Shown: positions 1 to 7,752, numbered from the stretch's first letter. The stretch is DNA of 64,000 nt from Leucobacter komagatae (GCF_006716085.1 NZ_VFON01000001.1:806001-870000), one strand, 5' to 3'. The notes: generated from the sequence alone by a model not told the origin. Translations and numbers: made by a program.

Positions 1-25
1 AGCGAAGCAGCACATCCAGAAACAA

Positions 26-127
26 TGCCAACTTCGTTGGCAAAACACCGACTAAACCAAACGTGATTACGGAGAAATTCCGCATAATCACTGGGATGCC
101 AACTAGCGAAAAAGTGCCATCTTCGCT
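26..127. repeat. Cluster of three short inverted repeats
   Basis: Three separate inverted repeats lie close together. TGCCAAC (26-32) pairs with GTTGGCA (36-42). GTGATTA (63-69) pairs with TAATCAC (85-91), with inner CGGA/TCCG arms. AGCGAA (105-110) pairs with TTCGCT (122-127). The word ATGCCAACT also occurs twice as a direct repeat (25-33, 95-103). The stretch is AT-richer than its surroundings. It lies just upstream of the res-like site and could hold further recombinase or regulator sites; this is inference. Confidence 0.45.
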
Positions 128-137
128 GTCATCTCAC

Positions 138-167
138 AAAGCCCCATCGCTCGGGCGCTGGCTTTTT
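138..167 (+). terminator. Probable intrinsic terminator
   Basis: AAAGCC (138-143) pairs with GGCTTT (160-165) and a T-run follows to 167. It would end plus-strand transcription entering from left of the window and insulate the resolvase operon. Confidence 0.45.
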
Positions 168-169
168 CG

Positions 170-283
170 TGTCCATCAGAGCCTACCCGAGTGGACACTG
201 TGAATGTGGTTCGATTGCGTGTCTAATGTGGTCATTCTTGATATTATTAGACATAAGTGTTATCTGGTTTGGATATCGCTGGA
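170..283 (+). promoter_or_regulatory. Candidate Tn3-type res recombination site
   Basis: Putative site I is a 28-bp unit bounded by TGTCCA (170-175) and TGGACA (192-197). Putative site II is a 34-bp unit bounded by TGTCTAAT (220-227) and ATTAGACA (246-253), a perfect 8-bp inverted repeat. The gap is 22 bp and the centre-to-centre distance is 53 bp. From established knowledge of Tn3/gamma-delta, sites I and II are 28 and 34 bp with 53 bp between centres. A third 25-bp site expected near 259-283 (starting GTTATC) is weak. A resolvase gene lies 365 bp downstream. Confidence 0.55.
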
Positions 284-303
284 CGACTCAAGGAGAATCA
301 CCA

Positions 304-651
304 ATGACGAGTGCATTCCAGATGGCGGTTCGCGCGCAACACAGCACCCCCGACCAGATCGCCCGCAGCAGAGCACTCCAGGCGGTCGAGGCTCCCGACT
401 CGCTGCGGGCGCCGACGGATGCGCCCGCGCACCTGCAGAAGGCTTACGGCGCAGCGCAGCGGCTCTACGCGGAGATCGTGGTCTCCGGTACCGAGGGTGT
501 GGAACTCCGAGCTTTCTCCGCGATGGTCGGCAAGACGCAGCTCGGCGAGGCTGTGAAGATCCTGCGGGGCTCCGGCGCTGTTGCCGAGTCCGTCGAACCA
601 CGGCCCGACAGCGACAGGCCCCTCATCGTCTTCCGCGCGGTAGAAGAATGA
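304..651 (+). CDS. Hypothetical protein, first gene of resolvase operon
   Basis: This 115-residue soluble protein of unknown function starts at an ATG preceded by AAGGAG with good spacing; upstream in-frame codons lack a binding site and run through the res-like sequence. The C-terminal half (about residues 55-110) alternates helices and ends in a beta-like stretch, which could be a winged helix, but no family is recognised. Its stop overlaps the resolvase start (ATGA), so the two are probably translationally coupled. In classic Tn3-type units the resolvase itself follows res; here this gene intervenes, so it may be a recombination accessory factor or regulator (inference). Confidence 0.6.
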   Translation: MTSAFQMAVRAQHSTPDQIARSRALQAVEAPDSLRAPTDAPAHLQKAYGAAQRLYAEIVVSGTEGVELRAFSAMVGKTQLGEAVKILRGSGAVAESVEPRPDSDRPLIVFRAVEE

Positions 652-1244
652 CTTCCCACCGGGGCCAGGTCGTCGGCTACGTGCGGGTGAGCGCGGCCGA
701 CCAGAACGAGGCACGCCAGCTCGAAGCCCTCGGCGAGGTCGACCGACTGTTCTCGGAGAAAGTGTCGGGGAAGAACACTTCCGACCGCGAGCAGCTCAAG
801 GAGATGATGGCCTATGTCCGCGAGGGCGACACTGTGCGGGTGAAGTCGCCCGACCGTCTCGCGCGCTCGACGACGGACCTCCTCTCGCTGGTCGAGCAGC
901 TCAGGTCGAAGCGCGTCGCCGTCGAGTTCGTGGACAACCCGGCGCTGAACACTGACACCCCGCAGGGCGAGTTCATGCTGACGATCCTCGCCGCCGTCGC
1001 GCAGCTCGAACGGGCGACGATTCGCGAGCGCCAGGCCGAGGGCATCGCGATCGCGAAGCGCAACGGCGTGTACGACCGCGCACCGAAGCTCACGCCCGAG
1101 CAGATCGCAGAGGCGCGCCAGCGGGCCGACAGTGGCGTCCCGAAGGCTCGGGTGGCCCGAGACCTCGGGGTGAGTCGCCAGACGCTGTACGCGGCGCTCA
1201 GCGGCACTGGGAAGTACGCGGAGCTGGCGGGCGCGTCATCATGA
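648..1244 (+). CDS. Serine recombinase, resolvase/invertase family
   Basis: This 198-residue enzyme would cut and rejoin DNA at a short recombination site through a serine nucleophile. The N-terminal domain starts GYVRVSAADQN, placing the catalytic serine at residue 15, and continues with the DRLARS arginine motif near residue 75 and the long E-helix (ERATIRERQAEGI). A C-terminal helix-turn-helix is visible (ARDLGVSRQTLY, about residues 165-180). Length and architecture match Tn3-type resolvases rather than large serine integrases. The ATG start overlaps the previous stop and the stop overlaps the next start. No Tn3 transposase gene is visible, so it may serve multimer resolution of a plasmid-like or integrated element. 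Confidence 0.9.
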   Translation: MTSHRGQVVGYVRVSAADQNEARQLEALGEVDRLFSEKVSGKNTSDREQLKEMMAYVREGDTVRVKSPDRLARSTTDLLSLVEQLRSKRVAVEFVDNPALNTDTPQGEFMLTILAAVAQLERATIRERQAEGIAIAKRNGVYDRAPKLTPEQIAEARQRADSGVPKARVARDLGVSRQTLYAALSGTGKYAELAGASS

Positions 1245-1777
1245 TCGCGTACCCCGCAGGCCAGGAGCCGGACTTCTGGCAGCCTAATCCGGCGGATGCA
1301 CGGCACCGCTTCGCCCTGGGCAGGGTCGGCGACTGCACACCGGAGTCGCCGCCGCTCGTCGTGATCGGCATGAACCCCTCGCACGCTCGCGAGACCGAGT
1401 CGGACAAGACCGTGAACCACATCATCAACGTATCGAGGCGTGAGCACTCGGGATGGCTCATGCTAAATCTCTACCCGGAGCGGTCTCCCAAGCCGAAGGC
1501 GCTCAAGTTGTACGACGCGGGGCTCTCCGCGGCGAACTGCGAGGCCATCGAGCATGTGCTCGGACTGGTGGGCGCTACCGAGGTGCTCGGAGCCTGGGGC
1601 AACATGGGCGGCTCAGCGACGCTGAGGCGAGCACTGCCCGACGTGCAGACCCTGCTCGACCGGATGAGCGTGAGAGCGTACACGCTCGACGCACTGCTGA
1701 ACACAGGGAACCCGGCGCATCCGCACCCGCCGGGCCGGCCGTTGCCGATGCTCGGTCCGAAGAGGTACCTCACGTGA
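1241..1777 (+). CDS. DUF1643 family protein
   Basis: This 178-residue protein matches the DUF1643 pattern: an early RFALGR box, the core VVIGMNPSHARE followed by DKTVNHII, then LNLYPERSPKP. The family occurs in phages, plasmids and islands and its biochemical role is unknown to me. The gene overlaps both neighbours by 4 bp and so belongs to the resolvase operon. There is no signal peptide or membrane segment. Confidence 0.75.
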   Translation: MIAYPAGQEPDFWQPNPADARHRFALGRVGDCTPESPPLVVIGMNPSHARETESDKTVNHIINVSRREHSGWLMLNLYPERSPKPKALKLYDAGLSAANCEAIEHVLGLVGATEVLGAWGNMGGSATLRRALPDVQTLLDRMSVRAYTLDALLNTGNPAHPHPPGRPLPMLGPKRYLT

Positions 1778-2517
1778 TGACCAGAAACGAGGACCAGATG
1801 GACGCCTTGCAGCGAATCAGCACAGGCATCGAGCTGCTTGAGAGCGGATACACCGTCGAGTGGGAACCCTCGCGGGAGATCGAGCCAGGAGTGCACACGA
1901 TGTCGTACCCCCGATATGACAGCCGGCTGATGGAGGCGCTATGGGGCGCATCGGAGCTGGTAGGAACAGACTACGGCTACATAGACCGTGTCGACGAGGT
2001 GCGAGAGCTGAGCATCCCAGAGATGAGCCAGTCGCAGCTGTCCACGTTCCTCACGTGGGTGCAGCGCGGCGAGAGGTTCTGCGACGGCTTTATCGACGGC
2101 TTCGTGAAGGACGGCAGGGTGCTGCAGGCGCTCCGCCGGGCCGCTGAGCTAGAGGGCTGCACGGAACAGGGCTTCGAGCGTGCACCGAGTCTTGGAGCGC
2201 GCCGAAGCGAGCCCGACGAACGAGGCGAGCCTGCAGGGAGCCGAGCAAAGCCGGTCTGGGGTCGCGCGGCGCTGCTCGTGTTCCTGGGCTCCCTGCTGCT
2301 CACCTATGTCGGCACGGCGTCAAACGTCCTCCCAGGAGCCGGGTGGGCGATCGGGCTGCTCGTCGCGATGGGCGGGGGCGTCGTGTTCTCGATCATCTCC
2401 CTCGTCAGGCGAGAGCGTAGGGGCGCCGCTATCGCCACGTTGGTGATGTCTCTGGGCCTGCCGCTCGCGGTATTCGTCGGGTTCGCGGTGTTCTTCACGT
2501 TCTTCTACGTCGCGTAA
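1777..2517 (+). CDS. DUF6508-like domain fused to a membrane tail
   Basis: This 246-residue protein starts at an ATG sharing one base with the DUF1643 stop. Residues about 1-115 resemble DUF6508: a DYGY segment, then QLSTFLTWVQRGERFCDG and a helix ending in LRRAAEL. After a charged linker (about 120-155) come two or three hydrophobic helices (LLVFLGSLLLTYV, AIGLLVAMGGGVVFSII, LGLPLAVFVGFAVFF), like a DUF4190-type tail. The arrangement suggests a cytosolic domain anchored in the membrane. The family assignment is from motif memory and no function is known. It is the last gene of the operon. Confidence 0.6.
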   Translation: MTRNEDQMDALQRISTGIELLESGYTVEWEPSREIEPGVHTMSYPRYDSRLMEALWGASELVGTDYGYIDRVDEVRELSIPEMSQSQLSTFLTWVQRGERFCDGFIDGFVKDGRVLQALRRAAELEGCTEQGFERAPSLGARRSEPDERGEPAGSRAKPVWGRAALLVFLGSLLLTYVGTASNVLPGAGWAIGLLVAMGGGVVFSIISLVRRERRGAAIATLVMSLGLPLAVFVGFAVFFTFFYVA

Positions 2518-2518
2518 A

Positions 2519-2535
2519 CCCCGTTCGCAGCGGGG
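2519..2535 (+). terminator. Weak stem-loop after the resolvase operon
   Basis: CCCCG (2519-2523) pairs with CGGGG (2531-2535) just after the stop at 2517. There is no T-run. It lies between convergent genes and may act as a weak terminator. Confidence 0.3.
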
Positions 2536-2585
2536 CGAGGCACGCGACGCCTCGGCTCCCCTGAGAGCAAGCGGACGCTCGCCCG

Positions 2586-3356
2586 CTAGACGGGTACGCC
2601 ACGATTCGTGACCGGCAGCTGTTGCATGAGGCGGCCGTCCTGCTCGCGCCTGCGGCACTGTTCAACAAGCGGGAGAGCCAGCTCGGGGTCCTTGCGGAAC
2701 TGCTCGAACTCGTCGCGGTTGAGGGCGTAGTACTCCTCGTAGTCGACGAGGCCCGTCGACACCGGAATCGACAGGTAGCCGATGCCGAAGATGAGCTCCG
2801 CGCCCAGCGAGAAGCGGTGCTCCTGCGAGACGTAGATGTCCTCGAACTTCGTCTCCGGCTCGTCGTCCTCGATCCTCGCCGAGTAGTCGGGGTCGAGGAA
2901 GTGGGCGAGCTGCTGTCGTTCCCTGTCGCCGAGCTCTTCGCTCACCCCGACCACTATGCGCGCCGCCCAAGCCGGCTCGTCGCGGTCGAACCTCGGCGCA
3001 GGAGCTACGTCGTCGTCGGGCTCGCCGCTCACCGCGACTGTTATAGGCTCCCGAGCTGCATCGTCGTCGTTGGGCTCGCCGCTCCAGAGGTTTCTTGTTG
3101 CGTTGGGCACACCCCAGGACCGCCACTCGAACCCGAGTCGCCTTGCGAATGGGTCCACTACTAGCGCCACTGTGTTGTCATCGAGCTGCGTGCGCGATGC
3201 GAGAGCGAACACTGCCAAACCCAGGAGCGAAGTGAAGCTCCCCATGGTCATTCGCTCGGCAGTCGTGGTGGACTGTGGCAGCTTCGCCCGAACATCCTTT
3301 TCGAGACCGCGAACTGCAGACTCTATGGCCGCGTAGTGCGATGCAGACCGAACCAT
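2586..3356 (-). CDS. Hypothetical protein
   Basis: This 256-residue protein of unrecognised family starts at the ATG at 3356; a TTG seven codons upstream (3377) is an alternative and neither has a clear ribosome binding site. One hydrophobic helix follows residue 35 (FTSLLGLAVFALAS). The middle is rich in acidic residues and contains two similar short stretches (SGEPNDDDAAREPITVAVSG, then SGEPDDDVAP). The C-terminal half looks globular with many Tyr and Phe residues. It faces the resolvase operon and is divergent from the integrase. A GTTGCA/TGCAAC inverted repeat overlaps its upstream edge. Confidence 0.55.
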   Translation of the reverse strand: MVRSASHYAAIESAVRGLEKDVRAKLPQSTTTAERMTMGSFTSLLGLAVFALASRTQLDDNTVALVVDPFARRLGFEWRSWGVPNATRNLWSGEPNDDDAAREPITVAVSGEPDDDVAPAPRFDRDEPAWAARIVVGVSEELGDRERQQLAHFLDPDYSARIEDDEPETKFEDIYVSQEHRFSLGAELIFGIGYLSIPVSTGLVDYEEYYALNRDEFEQFRKDPELALPLVEQCRRREQDGRLMQQLPVTNRGVPV

Positions 3357-3361
3357 CGAAT

Positions 3362-3506
3362 GTTGCAGTGAATGCAACTGTCTATGGTTGCAAACGACGT
3401 CTATTTGTCCAACTCAATGGCGAAGCCCTCCGATCATAACAGCGTGATCTCGCGGAAGTTTGGATTTGGGTTGACATAGTGATGCACCCCTCCGTACATT
3501 GTTGCA
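3362..3506. repeat. GTTGCA motif cluster at the recombinase module edge
   Basis: GTTGCA occurs at 3362-3367, inverted at 3373-3378, again at 3387-3392 and again at 3501-3506, where it overlaps the integrase start. The surrounding 130 bp are AT-rich and noncoding. Possible binding sites for the integrase or the HTH protein; the function is inferred. Confidence 0.4.
3471..3500 (+). promoter_or_regulatory. Promoter of the recombinase trio
   Basis: TTGACA (3471-3476) is followed after 18 bp by TACATT (3495-3500). The start point would fall near 3507, so the ATG at 3511 would have almost no leader. Confidence 0.55.
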
Positions 3507-3510
3507 TCTA

Positions 3511-4629
3511 ATGAAAGATTATGGCGCTTCTCCATCCACGCTTCGACTGATTACTTCGGCGTCGAACGTCACTTTGGTGAACCCCGAGCAACAGATCTTC
3601 AGCGCGATGGTCGACGGGTGGCGAAATCAGCAGCTATCGCGGGGACTTCGCGAGCAGACCATCCGCAATCGTGTCTCCACGGTGACGCGCTTCGCGGTTT
3701 TCGTGGACAAGCCGCCGTGGAAGTGGACGGTCGCAGATGTCGACGAGTTCACGGTCGAGGCGGCGACCCCGATCAGGTCGCTGTCGACGCTGCGCCATCA
3801 CCATGGGGCTATCAGGGGATTCTGCGACTACCTCACGAACCCGTTGTATGACTGGATGGAGATCTGCCATCGGGAATTCGGTGATTTTCCGTCCCAAGTG
3901 TGTCTGCCGTGGAACACGGTGGCTCACCGGTTCGAATTCGAGGGAGATGGAAAACGCCGACCGTTCTCCTATGCCGAGGTGGAGCGCCTGTTCGACACAG
4001 CTGACGCTCGCGTTGAATTGCTAGTCAGTTCCAGGAGGAAGGGGGCACTAGGTGCGCTGCGGGACGCGCAGCTACTGAAGACCGTGTACGCGTTCGGGTT
4101 GCGCCGCACGGAAGCTGTGATGCTCGACACCGTTGACCTGCACCACAACGCCAAGATGCGCCAGTGGGGACGATACGGCTCTATCCACGTGCGGTGGGCG
4201 AAGGCGGCGGGTGGCGGCTCGCCTCGGCGGCGCACCGTGCTGCTGGTGCCAGAGTTTGACTGGAGGGTGGCCGGTATGCAGCAGTGGCTCGAACAGGCCA
4301 GGGAGCGTTTCGCGCCCGGAGACGACCTCGACGCGCTCTGGGTGACCGAGAGGCGCACACGTCTGTCCGCAGGGTATCTCGACCGGAGGTTCGCGGAGCT
4401 GCGGGACGAGGCCGGCCTGTCGAAGGATCTGACGCTGCACAGCCTCCGGCACTCCTATGTCACGCACCTGCTGGAGTTCGGGTACGCCGATCGATTCGTC
4501 CAGGAACAAGTCGGACACATGCACGCGTCGACTACCTCGATCTACGCCTCTGTCAGCTCGGACTACAAGAACCGAGTGCTCGCGGAAGCGCTGAAAGCCC
4601 TCATCGAAGGAGAAGCTGATGACCGTTGA
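3511..4629 (+). CDS. Tyrosine recombinase/integrase (TnpA-like)
   Basis: This 372-residue site-specific recombinase has a core-binding N-terminal domain (about 20-125) and a complete catalytic domain. The expected residues are all present: R198 (GLRRTE), K231, H310 and R313 (HSLRHS), H336 (GHMHAS) and nucleophile Y345. The ATG at 3511 is chosen because the promoter would initiate at about 3507; TTG codons at 3499 and 3502 are alternatives. The stop overlaps the next gene by 11 bp, and a third recombinase-like gene follows. Size and company resemble Tn554 TnpA. It probably moves the adjacent metal-resistance cargo (inference). Confidence 0.93.
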   Translation: MKDYGASPSTLRLITSASNVTLVNPEQQIFSAMVDGWRNQQLSRGLREQTIRNRVSTVTRFAVFVDKPPWKWTVADVDEFTVEAATPIRSLSTLRHHHGAIRGFCDYLTNPLYDWMEICHREFGDFPSQVCLPWNTVAHRFEFEGDGKRRPFSYAEVERLFDTADARVELLVSSRRKGALGALRDAQLLKTVYAFGLRRTEAVMLDTVDLHHNAKMRQWGRYGSIHVRWAKAAGGGSPRRRTVLLVPEFDWRVAGMQQWLEQARERFAPGDDLDALWVTERRTRLSAGYLDRRFAELRDEAGLSKDLTLHSLRHSYVTHLLEFGYADRFVQEQVGHMHASTTSIYASVSSDYKNRVLAEALKALIEGEADDR

Positions 4630-4954
4630 GCTCGACACCGGATGGAACCTGCGCAGCCTGATGGCATCGCGCGGGATCTTCCAGACCTCCAAGCTAAAGC
4701 CCCTACTCGAGGAGCGCGGCATCGACCTGTCCCGGGAGCAGGTGTATCGGCTGGTGACGCAGCAGCCGCAGCGGGTGCGTCTCGACGTGCTGGCAGCGTT
4801 GTGCGATGCGCTGGAGTGCTCACTCGACGACCTGGTGACGATCACTCGTCGGGAGGCCTCGGCCCCGGTGGCCGTCGGTGAGGAGGCGACGCGCGGGTCG
4901 ATCGGTGATCTTCGTCCCGTTCGTGCAACGATCCGTCGTCCGCGTACGAAGTAG
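4619..4954 (+). CDS. Small Cro/XRE-type HTH protein of the recombinase trio
   Basis: This 111-residue protein starts with AAGGAG seven bases before its ATG. Residues about 10-75 form a Cro/C1-type helix-turn-helix (LKPLLEERGIDLSREQVYRL, then DVLAALCDALECSLDDLV). The C-terminal 35 residues are basic and probably unstructured. It lies between the two recombinase genes and overlaps the first. In Tn554 a 125-residue TnpC accompanies TnpA and TnpB; this protein has comparable size, but homology to TnpC is not claimed. It may set integration directionality or repress the operon (inference). Confidence 0.75.
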   Translation: MTVELDTGWNLRSLMASRGIFQTSKLKPLLEERGIDLSREQVYRLVTQQPQRVRLDVLAALCDALECSLDDLVTITRREASAPVAVGEEATRGSIGDLRPVRATIRRPRTK

Positions 4955-4959
4955 CCACG

Positions 4960-6897
4960 GTGGCGAAGCCTCCGCAACAGCCGCGAGTCGCGGAAGTCGT
5001 CGACCTCGTGATGCCTCTCGTCCCCGAGATCTCGCCCGATCGTCTCGCTGAGATCGTGCATTCGGTCGCGCCGGTGCCGCTGACGCAGCGGCTTCTTGAG
5101 CTCGCGCTGATCAAACAGACCGGCGTCCTCGAGGGGCGGCATGCGAATGTTCCGGTAACTGTCCAAGATTTGGCCCGCGCGCTGGTCGTCGAAGGAACAA
5201 GCAGGGTTGTGCTGCCGACGTGCGAGTCATGCGGCCGAGCTGTCCGTCTGCCACACAAGACGCCAAGCTGCGGCAGGCATTGCTCGCGCTGCGAGCGGAA
5301 CGCCAGGTCGGTAGCCTGCGCGACCTGCGGACGGGTCAGGCCAGTGCAGCGCACCATCGAAGGGGAACGGTACTGCCGCGAATGCTGGCGCACCGATCCC
5401 CGATCATTCGATCGCTGCTCCCGGTGCGGTCAGCACGCGACCATCGCCGTCCGTCGGCCCGAACTGGTCTGTCTGCGCTGCTACACAGCGCCGATCAAAA
5501 CCTGCGGGCTCTGCGGAGAGCCCGGTCGTGTGGCCTCCCACCTCGACGGGCGACGGATATGCGCGCGCTGCTACTACGCGATGCGTAGACCGCAGCCCTG
5601 CCCTGAGTGCGGGCGCAGGGTCTTTCTCACCGGGTTCATGAACGGTCAGAGGGCCTGTGCCAAATGCACGGGTGCTCCGGTGACGATGGCTTGTCCGGGT
5701 TGCGGTTCGATCGAGGAGATCCGCAAACATCACCTCTGCGTCGAGTGCCGTCGGCCTGTCGCGATCCAGCAGCTACTCGCCGACGATGCGGGCGAGATCC
5801 GCGCAGACCTTCACCCTCTTGCGGACTACCTGCTGACGCATCACAGCAACGCGGTGTCGCTCGAACGCTGGTTGCATAAGAGCAAGTGTGCACTGGTGCT
5901 CCGCGAGCTCGCGGACGGAACTTTGCCGCTTGCCGCCGAGGCGATTATCGCCCGAGCTCAATCGGGGCAGTCCGTGGCATTTCTCCTCTCGCTTCTGGTC
6001 CGCTCAGGAGTGCTGCCGGAGCTCGACGTCGAAGGCACGCGATTCAACCACTGGCTCAATGGCTGGCTCAACGATATCGACCATCCCGAGGACCGGCTGA
6101 TCCTGCGCCGCTACTGCGCCTGGGAGCTCCTACGATCGGCTCGGGTGTCCAGCCTTACCTCAGGCTTCCAAAGGCAACGGGCCTTTCTGAAATACTGTGC
6201 TGCGCTCCTTGAGGAGATCCGGTCACAGCAGGAGACGCTGGCGACTTTCCCACAACGCCGTCTGGACGCATATCTGACCGATTCGCCGAGCCAGCGTGAC
6301 GCGCTGGCACCATTCACCCGTTGGCTGCGCCGGCACCGATTGAGCAACCTCCGAGTCGAGTTCCGAGTCAATCGCCTCGAAGGGCGAGGCTATGCCGCTG
6401 ACCACCGATGGCAGATGGCCCGCAAGTTCCTGTCCGATGCCGACATGGACCCGAAGACCCGGGCGGCGGGTCTCCTCGTGCTGCTCTACGGCATCCAGCT
6501 GACCCGCATCGTCACGATCACCCGGGCACAGGTCGATACGAGCTCGCGGCCCGTGACACTCACCGTCGGGGCCGAGCCGATCGAACTCCCCGAGATCCTC
6601 GGCGACGCCATCGTCGAGCTCGTCGATGCCGCAAAGCGCCATCCTGAAGGGTGGTTGTTCCCCGGCAGGAACCCGGGCCGTCACCTCACCCCGGGGCCGC
6701 TCAGCCGTCGCCTTCGCACCGAAGGTCTGCTTGCTGGGAGCGCCCGCACGACAGCGCTCATCGAGCTCACCCGGCAACTGCATCCCCGGATCGTCTCGGA
6801 TCTCCTCGGCATCACAACGGCGTCCGCCGCTTCATGGTCACGTCTCGCCGGCGGAGAATGGTCCGATTACCCGACGCTCCGCTCCACCCACGCCTGA
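4960..6897 (+). CDS. Zinc-ribbon, degenerate tyrosine recombinase-like protein (TnpB-like)
   Basis: This 645-residue protein starts at GTG, 5 bp after the HTH gene. Residues 88-263 contain twelve CxxC motifs (first CESC, last CVEC), enough for six zinc ribbons. Residues about 300-645 follow a tyrosine-recombinase layout with an N-terminal helical domain and a core. The catalytic features look lost: the usual GLR box reads YGIQLTRI, the HxxR box is replaced by RTTALIELTRQLHPRI, and only a late tyrosine (GEWSDY) remains. Similar proteins in Actinobacteria travel with an integrase and an HTH gene. A structural or target-choosing partner of the active integrase is likely (inference). Confidence 0.75.
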   Translation: MAKPPQQPRVAEVVDLVMPLVPEISPDRLAEIVHSVAPVPLTQRLLELALIKQTGVLEGRHANVPVTVQDLARALVVEGTSRVVLPTCESCGRAVRLPHKTPSCGRHCSRCERNARSVACATCGRVRPVQRTIEGERYCRECWRTDPRSFDRCSRCGQHATIAVRRPELVCLRCYTAPIKTCGLCGEPGRVASHLDGRRICARCYYAMRRPQPCPECGRRVFLTGFMNGQRACAKCTGAPVTMACPGCGSIEEIRKHHLCVECRRPVAIQQLLADDAGEIRADLHPLADYLLTHHSNAVSLERWLHKSKCALVLRELADGTLPLAAEAIIARAQSGQSVAFLLSLLVRSGVLPELDVEGTRFNHWLNGWLNDIDHPEDRLILRRYCAWELLRSARVSSLTSGFQRQRAFLKYCAALLEEIRSQQETLATFPQRRLDAYLTDSPSQRDALAPFTRWLRRHRLSNLRVEFRVNRLEGRGYAADHRWQMARKFLSDADMDPKTRAAGLLVLLYGIQLTRIVTITRAQVDTSSRPVTLTVGAEPIELPEILGDAIVELVDAAKRHPEGWLFPGRNPGRHLTPGPLSRRLRTEGLLAGSARTTALIELTRQLHPRIVSDLLGITTASAASWSRLAGGEWSDYPTLRSTHA

Positions 6898-6904
6898 TCG
6901 AGCA

Positions 6905-7216
6905 TCAGCCGTCCGAGCCCGGGACGGAAATCGCTTCGTGCAGCTGCTCGACAGTCGGAGACCCCGCTAACCCGGCAGGGGTACGGAACACCCGGCAGGC
7001 AAGCCCGACGGGGGCGTGCTCATCGGCGAAGGGATCGACGCCGTCGACGAGGACGGTCGGTGACCCGTGGAACCCGAGGCGCTCGGCTTCCTCGGCGGTC
7101 TCGACCAGCTGCCGCGTGACGCGGATATCTGATCGGCCATCGAGCAGCTCAACAAGCCTGCCGTCGAGTATCTCCCAATTCGGGCAGCCGTCGAAGTACT
7201 GCAGGGTGATCTCCAT
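6905..7216 (-). CDS. Thioredoxin-fold protein of metal-resistance operon
   Basis: This 103-residue cytosolic protein has a thioredoxin-like layout: beta strand MEITLQYFDGC followed by PNW, a long helix, then a loop with a proline before the strand TVLVDGVDP. The active site has a single cysteine (CPNW), not CxxC, so classical disulfide exchange is unlikely. Such proteins are often annotated near alkylmercury lyase or thioredoxin in metal operons. It is the last gene of the cmtR operon, 11 bp after lspA. Its 3' end lies 7 bp from that of the zinc-ribbon gene. A metal-thiol handling role is inferred. Confidence 0.6.
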   Translation of the reverse strand: MEITLQYFDGCPNWEILDGRLVELLDGRSDIRVTRQLVETAEEAERLGFHGSPTVLVDGVDPFADEHAPVGLACRVFRTPAGLAGSPTVEQLHEAISVPGSDG

Positions 7217-7227
7217 AGTTGGTCCTC

Positions 7228-7752
7228 TCAGTTCTCGGTGCCGCGGATCATCAGAAGCGCTCCGGCGATCGCGGCGGTGACGATCACGATGTCGGCGACG
7301 TTCCCGATGAACCAGTCACCGTAGGCGAGGAAATCGACGACGTGCCCCCGAGCGAATCCTGGTTGGCGGAGAAGCCGGTCACTGGCGTGCGTGGCTGCGG
7401 CCCCACCGAGCGCACCGATCACGACCGCCCACCCAGGGCGTCGGACCCGGAACGCGAACACGATCGCGGTCACCGTGGCCGCGACGGCGATGAGAGCGAA
7501 CACCCAGGTGGAGCCCTCACCGAAGGAGAACGCCGCCCCAGGATTGTACGCGAGCTGCAGGCCCAGCAGGTCGCCGATCAGCGGGATGCGCTCGTGCTCC
7601 GACAGAGTGGCCTCGGCCCATGCCTTCGTCCCCTGATCGATGAAGACGACGACCACGGTGATCAGGAGTGCCCAGGCAGTGAACCGCCAGCGCCCCCTCT
7701 GCGGCCGCTCTTCCGACGCCGACTCAACGTCGGCGTTTGTGTCCGGGGTCAT
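7228..7752 (-). CDS. lspA: Lipoprotein signal peptidase (signal peptidase II)
   Basis: This 174-residue membrane aspartic peptidase cleaves signal peptides of prolipoproteins. After a 20-residue polar head there are four membrane helices. Family boxes are visible: DQGTKAW, YNPGAAF, and the catalytic aspartates in SDRLLR and GNVADIVI. The GGAxGN box is altered to GGAAATHASDR. The ATG overlaps the cadD stop (ATGA). An lspA copy inside metal operons is known from lead resistance (PbrC in Cupriavidus), so this is probably an operon-specific copy rather than the housekeeping gene. Confidence 0.88.
   Translation of the reverse strand: MTPDTNADVESASEERPQRGRWRFTAWALLITVVVVFIDQGTKAWAEATLSEHERIPLIGDLLGLQLAYNPGAAFSFGEGSTWVFALIAVAATVTAIVFAFRVRRPGWAVVIGALGGAAATHASDRLLRQPGFARGHVVDFLAYGDWFIGNVADIVIVTAAIAGALLMIRGTEN

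Noticed and set aside
170..303. Start of the first gene at 169
   Set aside because: That frame runs through the res-like repeats without a ribosome binding site; the ATG at 304 has AAGGAG and begins the charged soluble protein.
3511..6897. Recombinase-in-trio (RIT) element
   Set aside because: RIT elements have three tyrosine recombinases. Here the middle gene is a small HTH protein and the third is a degenerate zinc-ribbon protein.
6905..7216. Alkylmercury lyase or mercury resistance gene
   Set aside because: The protein is far too short for MerB, has one cysteine in CPNW, and no merA or merT genes are near; a thioredoxin fold explains it better.
7228..7752. Housekeeping lspA by default
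   Set aside because: It is overlapped by cadD within a metal-resistance operon on a mobile segment, so an accessory copy is more likely; the genome-wide copy number is unknown.
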